Source: Heligmosomoides polygyrus polygyrus
Lineage: Eukaryota; Nematoda; Chromadorea; Rhabditida; Heligmosomidae
DNA length: 64,000 bases
NCBI GenBank assembly: GCA_947396885.1
Contig: OX377203.1
Coordinates: 25,857,253 to 25,921,252 of the forward strand
Direction of reading: 5' to 3'
The notes beneath the pieces are model-generated. The model was not told where the DNA came from. It ran no database searches and was given only the letters and a program-made list of their open reading frames with translations. Positions 56,246-64,000 of this stretch are shown piece by piece; the stretch's first letter is position 1, and each line of letters starts with the position of its first letter. Made by a program: the position numbers and the translations under genes.

Positions 56246-57589
56246 GCCCAGGCCAACCAAGCCTTCCATCCCTCCGGGGTCGTTGAATTGGTACCAGACT
56301 TGTCTGGGAAGGATAAAGCGCTGAATTGTTCATCGGCTGGCCAGCGCAAGTCACTGTATGGCCAAATACGCATTCATATTGCCTCCACGACATCCCGTTG
56401 AAGTATAATGCGCTGGCGCATCCCAAAAGGTATTGAATAACGCCGTCCTTTATCCTTATCGTTATCCTAAGCGTGAAATCCGAAAACCTTTGGTGTTGAT
56501 TTCAGAAACGTAGCATATCATATGGACTTTCTCCTCAAGCACCTGCCAAGGATCGCGCTTCTTCAGACGCTGCACACTGCCCTCGCATGTCCTCCACAAC
56601 CAATCGGAAACTGCTACGCGGGTAGAGCCCTTCTTTCAAACGGCCAGTACCTAGACCTACCATTTTCTTTAGTATCGTTCAATTGAAGATGAGCAATCTA
56701 CTCATGTAGGTGCCCAAACGGCCTGAACACATACAAGATGTCCCTAGATCAAACGGTTACAAGTAACTAAAAAAAGAAATTTTAAACAACTTCAAAGGGC
56801 GACCACCTGTAATTACATTTTCACTTTTAAATGTTTGTTTAAATTATGAAAGACTAAAGCCAAAGAAGTGTGATAGTACCCTGTGCTCCAAATTTAGGCC
56901 TCTGAGATCGAAACGTCAAGTCGCAGAATAAAGATCCGCCTAAAAACTCGAATGGCACAACATACTGACAGGCATAACCTGCCATGTCGAGGTTTCAAGA
57001 AGGGAGAAGCTGGAAACTGCAAACAGAGCAGATTTCACTTTAAGGTGGCAACTTTCGAAGTCAAAACCTAGGCACGTATAAAAGCCAAAATAAATCCTAT
57101 TTTAAAAAGTTTTCTCACGAGTCAGCCCAATTAGCTCCAAAATCAATGACGCTGCCCGAGCAGTATTCCTTTTCTTACCCTTTTTACGTGCAGAACGTTT
57201 TCAAGCTTAATGTAAAGCTTGAAAAAAAATAAAGATTCCAGTGCTTCGAACAAAGACAATCCGCCCTCGTCAAATAATCGGCATTTTTTCTTGACTGAAA
57301 TCACATGTTAAGCTCACTATGTAACTTATAAATCTGCGCTCCACCAGAAACGCTCACAAGAAAAAACGACGATAATTCATCGCTTATTGCTCAACACCAT
57401 GTAAACAGCTTTCGTACTCTCAACCAAATGAACATCGCGACATAGTCTGCGGGTGCGTAATTTCACCAGGTGCAGCAATAGAAATCTTATACTTTTCTAC
57501 ACTTTGAAAGAAATCCCAGAAACATTAATGTAGCTGAAGTAGTAAGAATATTATAGCTATTTTAGAAAAGGAATTATTTTACGGGACAC

Positions 57590-57800
57590 TTCTTACAAGG
57601 GAAGCCCATGGAAAATCCCCCAAAGGTTCTCGACGAGACCTATATGGTCTTGTAGGGCATTGGATGAGGATCACAGAACTGTGCTTCGTTTTTGCTACGG
57701 GCCACTGGGTGGTCTGAAAATGGCAAGAAATGGTACCGCTTCAGGGCGGGCTGATAAGACAAAAGTGGCGCTTAGAACGGCACCGTCGTGCTCTGGGCTT
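57590..57800 (+). repeat. repeat unit, partner of 58490-58690
   Basis: Shares ttgtagggcattggatgagg, atcacagaactgtgcttcgt, tttttgctacgggccactgg and the following 90 nt, inverted, with 58490-58690. Confidence 0.75.
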
Positions 57801-57867
57801 AACTTACAAAAGGTTTGGAGCTCAAATTAAAGTTTGATTATAGTAATACGATAATTTCCTACACTTT

Positions 57868-58164
57868 CTAGACGAAGCTACAGTGCGTCCCAAATAACCC
57901 TATAGATGAATTTGGGACGAAATATTTTTCGATCTCCGGAGTTGAGGGAGTGAGTACAAGTGCTCCTATCTGGAACGCCCCAACCCGTCTCTTATAGGTG
58001 TGTAGGAGAATGGTCAGGAAACAATACACAGCTAGAGAGATACCATGAGGTGGAGGGATGCTGTACTTGGTAACAGTTAGTAGAACTGTGAAAGTTGCGA
58101 GGAGAATAAAGAAGATCTGCAAAGAAATCCCAAGTGCAATGAGCATGTCTTGATGATGGGTCAA
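57868..58164 (-). CDS. open frame with two hydrophobic spans, unrecognised
   Basis: It reads MTHHQDMLIALGISLQIFFI, LLATFTVLLTVTKYS, then HGISLAVYCFLTILLHTYKR. Two membrane-like spans could be part of a nematode serpentine-type receptor, but no diagnostic motif is visible. It lies inside the inverted pair at 57.6/58.5 kb, so it may belong to that element. Confidence 0.25.
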   Translation of the reverse strand: MTHHQDMLIALGISLQIFFILLATFTVLLTVTKYSIPPPHGISLAVYCFLTILLHTYKRRVGAFQIGALVLTPSTPEIEKYFVPNSSIGLFGTHCSFV

Positions 58165-58489
58165 ATCAATGCTTGTCGATCGCGTTTACGAATTAGGTGA
58201 CAGTGAAAAACACTTCGAAAAGTAATTGAGAAAATACCAAGGAGGTCATATGGGGATAGCCTTTAACGGAACCTTCCTCAGCGAGACAAGCGTGGGTTAA
58301 TGGACGCGCGATATCGCTCGACGCAACAAAACCAGCTTCTTCCACATCTGACGACAAGTTGAAAGCGGGGTTAGGACGCGAAAAAGGTACCTTACCGAAG
58401 TCAAAATGTGATCGTCATTTGCAGAACGCTAACAGTCCACCTAGGAACGAAGAAACCCCACCCCGAAAACGAACCCTCGACCTAAGTTA

Positions 58490-58690
58490 AGTTCAAAGCG
58501 CGATGGGGCCATTCCAGGTGTCACTTTTGCCTTATCAGCCTGAAGTGACACCATTTTTTGCCATTTTCGGACCACCCAGTGACCCGTAGCAAAAACGAAG
58601 CACAGCTGTGTGATCCTCGTCCGATGCTCTGCAAGACCGTTGAGAATCTTTGGGGGAGGTTCATGGACCTCCCTTGTTAGGTACATGTTT
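58490..58690 (-). repeat. inverted partner of 57590-57800
   Basis: Inverted copy with tgtgcttcgtttttgctacg, ggtcactgggtggtccgaaa and ggctgataaggcaaaagtga on the minus strand. The pair could be the arms of a 1.1-kb element or two independent insertions. Confidence 0.75.
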
Positions 58691-58854
58691 TATGAAAAAA
58701 ACTATTTTACATACATATTTTGAATTTACTACGCCACATCTAATTTTACATGAAAGACCTTCACACTTGTATGCAGGGTAGTCAGTTTAAATTTAAAACT
58801 GCATCCAGCTTGATATAAAAAAAATATTTCTAATTGAGATCAAAACCCTCGCGC

Positions 58855-58925
58855 CAGGCGGCACTCGAACGCGCATCTTCCGAGTGATGACTTCCACCAG
58901 CGCTATTTGATCGAAATAAACGCGG
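58855..58925 (-). repeat. tRNA-derived fragment
   Basis: The minus strand contains AGCGCTGGTGGAAG and, later, GCGTTCGAGTGCCGCC (B box). Incomplete as a tRNA. Confidence 0.35.
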
Positions 58926-59402
58926 GTTCAAGTTCTTTCGTCGCAACTAAACACCCCTTCAACTGCCAACTTTACAGCAGTCAATCAGGTTTAAGCATAA
59001 AAATTATGAAAGAAGTTTCATGGTGTTTTGGATAACTTCATTGAAGCGTCCAAAACATTTCACATTCGCTTATAAAGACCTGACCAGCACAAGCCGACAT
59101 CGTGTAATTCGCTTTGAAAAGCGTCCCTTTCAATGTCCGTGGCGTCCAGTTTATGCTGAAGAAGAACAGAACTCCGGGAAACCCTGCGATGTTCTCTGAC
59201 GGCCCTAATGTCTACACATGCCGAAGCGAGTTGATAGGCTGAAATTCCAGTAAAACTCAAAAAACGGCTCGAGTACATTGCTTCTCACTTCTACCACATC
59301 ATTTGAGGGACTGTTGCGCTTTCCAACGTATATGCCGGAGGAATCACTACCCGTAGATGTGCCGCGACGATAAACAAGGAGTGGTGCGCTGTGAGGTAAT
59401 TT

Positions 59403-59760
59403 ATGGCGACTCTAGCACTCCCTCCCTACCCAAGAATTGACGTTTTCAGCTTCTACTCAGCTGCGAACACGGCCAATTTTGGATGCGCAAACGACTTCGC
59501 CATACCGTTCGGTTCGATGACGTGTGGCGATGGTCCCGGGTTCATCAACCAGCAAGGATGCTCCATGGTACGGAAGAGTTCGCCAATGTTCCAGCAGGTC
59601 CAATCCTCGCTGCATTCAGGCCAACACGCCGTCCGGTCCGTGCTACTTTTGCTGCTGTCGCGGCGGCTCTTGTAACCATCCGGCAATCTTCGCCAGGGAG
59701 GCATCACAGTTCTCGATTTCCCAACAAGGAATGCAGCAAATCTACTTGAATAGCGTTTTC
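59403..59760 (+). CDS. candidate Cys-rich coding region, unrecognised
   Basis: The first frame has TANFGCANDFAIPFGSMTCG and GPGFINQQGCSMVRKSSPMF. After a frame change near 59590-59620, another frame reads SGPCYFCCCRGGSCNHPAIF and ends about 59760. Cys/Gly/Pro composition and higher GC suggest a real but shifted or spliced gene. I recognise no family. Confidence 0.3.
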
Positions 59761-60122
59761 TCCGTACGGAGTTTATCTAATTTGCTCCTTTTGGTTTGTA
59801 CATTTCTCGTTCTCTAGAATTTTCAATCGACTCAAGAGTAACTGTAGAATAAAGCTACTTTGAATTCCTTTTCGCCTCCACAGCAACGCTTTTCCAAAGA
59901 TTATCTCCATCCCCCACTCCACAACCTCTGTCTCTGCATTTTTCTCATAATTTATTTGTATTGCCTTCTCCTTGTTTATTAGATTTGCCCTTACCAACTG
60001 TCTTCATAAAACGTTAGGATGAGGGATTTTTTCACCACTACTGTTATGTTTACGCCGTGTCCATGTTGTTCAATTGCTGATAATTGCGAATAAAGTGTAA
60101 TTAAATAAATAAATAAATAATA

Positions 60123-61354
60123 TTAGGTTGATCGAAAAGTCTTGCAACACTAGCACAACAATATTCAATACATATAATATAATATAATACACAAAAACTC
60201 AGTCCACGATATATTCCCCATCCAAGTCTAAGATCCTGCCCCATCTTTCAGGCAGCCTTTCCACTCCTTTCTGCCAGATAACCGAGGGCTGTGAGGAAAA
60301 GAATTCGGAAACCTCTATTACCAGTTGACGTCAATCATCGAACTCTCTACCTCGAAGATACTGCTTCAGAGCTCTGAACAGGTGGTAGTCGGAAGGAGCG
60401 AGGTCTTGAGATATAATGAGCAGAACTTCCCAGCCTAACTCCTGGATTTTCTCGCGACTCACTTTTGCGACATGAGGACGCGCGCTGTCGTGCAGCAGGT
60501 AGACATTTTCCCGTTCTGGACGTTTTTGGAGCATGGCGTCGGCCAAGCTCTGGTGCTGGGTAGCGTAGACAGATGCTGTGACTGTGGTCTCACTATCCAG
60601 CAACTCCCAGTAAAGCATGTCTTCTTCTGAGTCCCTCCAGCAACACAGAAAAACCTTCTTTTCGTGGTGTCCACGTTTCGGTTGTCTTGGAGCCGGTTCT
60701 CTGCGTGGGAGCCATTGGCTCTTGCGGGTGCGGTTCCCATAAAGAACCCAGCTTTCGTCACCAGTAACAATGTCCTTCAGAAACTCCTTTCTGTTCGGGC
60801 GAAGAAGCAGCGACTCAGCAACACTGATTCGGCATGCCTTGTCAGAGTCCCGCAGCTCATGTGATACTGATGCCCAAGACGACAAAACTTTGCGGTACCC
60901 AAGGATCTCCAGCTGCCCCACGACGGTGTTTCGCGTACATCCAGTGTCGCCGCCAATCCGCGAGTGGTTGAATTTGGCTTCACCTTGAAGGCTACGCGCA
61001 AGCTGTCTTCGTCCTCTGATCTTCGAGAGAGATATTTCCGGCATTAAAGCGCTGATACCGGACCACTGTGGAGTAGTGAATGACTTCCTCCTTGAATGCA
61101 GCACCGAGGTTGGAGGCTGCATCCTTGAGAGATGGCTTTGCAGAAATTCATAGTAAACGATAGGTCGTAGCATGCTGCTGCTTATCGTTGACATCGCTGC
61201 CGTATTCGTACTTGACGAGGCCTTATATAGTATATGCTTCAGGAAGCTTCGAGAATGTACTGTGACGTCACCACACAAGATCAATACTGTAAGAGCTTTA
61301 ACAAATTTAACAGGCAGTAGCGTAAAGTGTTGCAAGACATTCCGATCAACCTAA
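60123..61354 (-). mobile_element. mariner transposon, 1232 bp, complete ends
   Basis: The ends are TTAGGTTGATCGAAAAGTCT and (inverted) TTAGGTTGATCGGAATGTCT, about 30 bp of inverted repeat, flanked by TA at 60121-60122 and 61355-61356. The TTAGGTTG start is shared with Hsmar1-type mariners. Size and ends are intact; the transposase is not (see 60199-61194). Confidence 0.92.
60199..61194 (-). pseudogene. mariner transposase, frameshifted
   Basis: The open part shows TGDESWVLYGN (first catalytic Asp), LLHDSARPHVA (second) and LAPSDYHLFRALKQYL (third). The second-to-third spacing is 32 residues instead of 34, which suggests a 6-nt deletion. The N-terminal helix-turn-helix region changes frame twice (about 61030-61130). 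An in-frame TGA at 60331-60333 follows REFDD, and the original C-terminus continues to TGA at 60199. It should be inactive. Confidence 0.88.
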
Positions 61355-61419
61355 TAGAATGCCCGCTGCTGATGTTCTGCTTCTGAATTACACTACAAGC
61401 TCTCTCCAAAGGTTTTCAG

Positions 61420-61616
61420 GGGCAACAAAATGTGACAGTTGTCTTGGCAATAGGATTGTTCGACACGGAAGAAGAGAAACTTCACCGCTCATTTCATTGA
61501 ATCCTAGCGGGTCCAACTTGCCCTACGAACAGGAGCATGAACTGAACACCATGGAGCAAGCGCGATCTACTGGTATGGTACCATACAACAGTTGGTCAGA
61601 TGCTCCGGTTGCACAG
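61420..61616 (+). CDS. candidate exon, unrecognised protein
   Basis: After acceptor gttttcag the frame reads GATKCDSCLGNRIVRHGRRE and later LPYEQEHELNTMEQARSTGM to SDAPVAQ, then a donor-like gtggga. A weaker alternative donor at 61645 would join in phase with the exon at 61749. The CxxC and acidic composition look protein-like; no family is recognised. Confidence 0.35.
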
Positions 61617-61748
61617 GTGGGATCGGTGAGCTCGTGCATATGTGGTACTTGCACTCTTGGGAGTATGTCGTTTCTGGTGAAGTGGTGGAAGCGATGTTTT
61701 TGATCGAATGAGTTTCACTGAGTCAAGAACATTTCGAGCTTCTTTCAG

Positions 61749-61819
61749 GCCTTGAGGAAGACGAGCTCGAGGAAACGTTGGCCGCAATAAAGAATTTTAT
61801 ATCAAACATGGCTGGCTAA
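61749..61819 (+). CDS. candidate last exon, unrecognised protein
   Basis: Strong acceptor ttctttcag, then LEEDELEETLAAIKNFISNM followed by AG and TAA. A clean acidic-helical C-terminus of this kind is unlikely by chance. The upstream exon must end in phase 1. The mariner at 60123-61354 may sit in an intron or just upstream of this gene. Confidence 0.4.
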
Positions 61820-62741
61820 GTGGATGGAAAAACCGACCTTTGCATTCAAACTGCCTCAAAACGTCACAAGGATATGGAACCCCTGTCTCACCCAAACAAC
61901 TTTTGATTAACGTCGTTCTTCATCCCCTACGGTGTTAGTTAGATCCAGCTGAATTCGAAGTAAAAAACACTTTCGCCTTGAGCAATGGAGCCTTACTCCG
62001 AGTGGCAGGACACAACCGGAAAACCGCTGAGTATCGGGCTAATCCCGTTACGAGATCTGCCTAGCATCACGTGGCGCAGCTGACTTCAATCTATTTCTGT
62101 TCTGTTCCGGAAGCCGTTCGAAGAGAATTGGTCTCCTGTCGCAGGGCAAAATTCGAGTGACTTCCGCAAGACATTAACAACAGCGGACTCCACCGGGCTC
62201 CAGCCTTGAAAAGCATTCGTCAGCGGTCCTTGATCGCTAAGCGATGAGAACGTTTGTTGTTTCACTTTTTTTAGCTCAGAGAACATTCCTTAATTTCACT
62301 TTAAAGCTGATCTCTACCGTTGTTAGAAAATTGGTTACTCTAGCAGTCTAGCTTTCTTGTTTGGTTTCTTGACCTTGTTCGTTTAAGGAGTGTTTTTGAA
62401 GCTAGGTGGACTCTTCCCACTTGCAGTGTTACTTTCATTTTCATTAACCACTTCAAACTTGATGAAGTCTAATCTGATTCAAAGGATTTACGGCACTTGC
62501 CGCAAAAACATTTGCGACATAGAAAGCAGAGAAAAGCTCTTGACTGCAATTTAACGCCCACCCCTGATCAGGGCGCAATGACAAATACATCTAAAGGATG
62601 CCCCTAGAACGGACAAATAGGATTACCTTCCCTGGTGTGATAAACTCCGCTAACCGCACGAACGGACGCCGACACGGGCGAATGCCGTTCTAGAATCCTC
62701 ATCGAACAGTCATCACTTTATTATACAACATTCACCTCTGG

Positions 62742-62996
62742 TCAATTTAAATCAACAACAAGTTTACGTAACAACTCACTGAACTCAAACGGTTGTGCTG
62801 GTAAACGCTGAATAAAACGCTTCTGGGCTGGAGAAACGGGCGGCACCAGGCGGTTACCACGTAAAACGAGAGCGAATGAATAAATAAATACGGAAACAAC
62901 AAGAAGACTTGTGGAAAATATTAACATCAACACTTCATCTGAATTACCCAAGCATTCGAGGAATATCTTTTCATGATTTTGAGATTTTCTACTCAT
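62742..62996 (-). CDS. small single-span membrane protein, unrecognised
   Basis: 84 codons starting MSRKSQNHEKIFLECLGNSD, then a hydrophobic span LMLIFSTSLLVVSVFIYSFA, a basic-proline stretch and an amphipathic tail (FEFSELLRKLVVDLN). The layout is coherent for a small type-III membrane protein, but I know no family and see no splice context. Confidence 0.3.
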   Translation of the reverse strand: MSRKSQNHEKIFLECLGNSDEVLMLIFSTSLLVVSVFIYSFALVLRGNRLVPPVSPAQKRFIQRLPAQPFEFSELLRKLVVDLN

Positions 62997-63310
62997 ACAT
63001 ATACATACAAGTCATACGCGTACCAATTACGAAGACAGGAAAAGAACAACGAAGAAACAGAGACCCGATCTACACAGCATCCTAATCGGTCGAAGAAGCA
63101 CTACATCGAACACGACATTAGGACTCCTTCCAAGCAAAGCTGTACCCGTGATCAATTTCAGAAACGTACTACTATGTAAGGAACTCACTACGAATGAATA
63201 CACTGTATACGTCCGAGTCTAACTAGTGTCTGTACACGCTCCATGGGTGGTGGATATGACAACTGCGGCGACATCACTCTAGCTCGCCCTCCTCGAGCTC
63301 GGCGGCTGCC

Positions 63311-63529
63311 ATGGCAGACGGCGGCGGAGGTGGTGGTGGCGGCAGAACGGACGGAGGTAACGGCGGTGGAGACAGCGCCCGTGGAGGCTCCATGGCGCGG
63401 CAGAACTGCGACGAATTCTACAACAATCAGCTCTCATTGGCGCCGTTGCAGTCGCAGCTCTCGCTGAGTGAATATCGCTTTCCCAAGGCCTACGCAACAC
63501 ACTGCCAGCCACGCTGCGAGGAATCGTGA
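63311..63529 (+). CDS. candidate exon with Gly-rich N-terminus, unrecognised
   Basis: GC-rich frame MADGGGGGGGGRTDGGNGGG, then ARQNCDEFYNNQLSLAPLQS, LSLSEYRFPKAYATHCQP and RCEES-TGA. Codon use resembles the ida-1 exons rather than the repeats around it. The terminal gtgaac could also be a donor. The opposite strand is open too, but there the protein looks random. Confidence 0.4.
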   Translation: MADGGGGGGGGRTDGGNGGGDSARGGSMARQNCDEFYNNQLSLAPLQSQLSLSEYRFPKAYATHCQPRCEES

Positions 63530-63948
63530 ACAGAGGAACGAAGAAAGAGCATAAGCAAGAGCACAGTAAAGCTTACTATGCGAAATCTAAACATCTCTTC
63601 ATACACATATTAAGCGATCCATCTGTTCGTGACCTCCGCCTCATTTGTAATCTGCAAATGCAACATTTCGCTGTCTAAAGCAGTTAGTAAACAAGCACAA
63701 AGCATAGCATGATTCGCAGCTCGAAGACGCACTCAAAGCAACGTAGTACTGCATACGCACAATGCGACGAAACCAAGTCCCCAGAACAACCTACGACACC
63801 TACTTGCACACATGCAGTACAAACTCAAACACAGCATCGAACGGCATCGTACGATGGGTGCGGAAAACTGGAGTCGCTTCTAAGGCAAATAACATATGCT
63901 CTTGTACTGCCTACGTCCAGTGCTCGATTTTCATCCCAATACTTCAAA

Positions 63949-64000
63949 GGACAAAGGGCGTCAAAGACAAAGGGACGGCGTTAATCGAACCCTGTTTGGG
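63949..64000 (-). repeat. SINE copy running off the window
   Basis: gggacggcgttaatcgaacc ctgtttggg matches the 3' end of the SINE family (gacggcgttactcaatccct onward); the rest lies beyond the window. Confidence 0.6.

Larger units (their letters stand above)
56163..56470 (+). mobile_element. tRNA-derived SINE, full length, + orientation
   Basis: Head tagcgcagtcggaggaggcg, B box region ctggttcggatatcccgccc, body ccttccatccctccggggtc, tggccaaatacgcattcata, tail ccgtcctttatccttatcgt. Same family as 49086-49386. Confidence 0.9.

Noticed and set aside
58855..58925. tRNA gene
   Set aside because: The B box is present, but the A box spacing and acceptor stem do not fit; treated as a tRNA-derived fragment.

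Overview
The window looks like nuclear DNA of a nematode, probably a strongylid (hookworm-like) parasite. That assignment is an inference from three things: short GT-AG exons that match a nematode-style secretory-granule gene, very long introns packed with transposon debris, and decayed Tc1/mariner and RTE-type elements. There is no operon, no bacterial gene signal and no CRISPR array.

One host gene dominates. Coding exons from 1610 to 43208 on the + strand splice in phase into a homologue of IA-2/phogrin (PTPRN/PTPRN2; IDA-1 in Caenorhabditis). In order they encode the Cys-rich RESP18-homology segment, an acidic luminal region, a mature ectodomain, one membrane segment and a cytosolic tyrosine-phosphatase-like domain. 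The signal-peptide exon was not found and probably lies before the window. The phosphatase-like domain lacks the catalytic cysteine (HSWEGAGR instead of HCX5R) and has WPE instead of WPD, so it should be a dead phosphatase of dense-core vesicles. I place 21 exons; one of them (27891-27983) is less certain.

The introns (notably 1661-13727, 15588-20445, 20707-27572 and 27984-34346) carry mobile DNA. There is a tRNA-derived SINE family with about 20 full or partial copies. There are two PIF/Harbinger-like elements with TWA target duplications, a 1.87-kb hAT-like element with a perfect 8-bp target duplication, and two mariner relics. There are also two large foldback structures near 6.0-7.6 kb, RTE LINE 3' ends, a possible solo LTR, minisatellites and an (ATTT)n tract.

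From 43.2 kb to the end the window is mostly intergenic and repeat-rich. It holds a minus-strand LINE reverse-transcriptase fragment, another element with inverted subterminal repeats, RTE LINE 5' and 3' fragments, SINE copies, an inverted repeat pair at 57.6/58.5 kb and a decayed but end-complete mariner (60123-61354). A few candidate exons of unrecognised genes (50.3, 59.4, 61.4-61.8, 62.7 and 63.3 kb) are given with low confidence.
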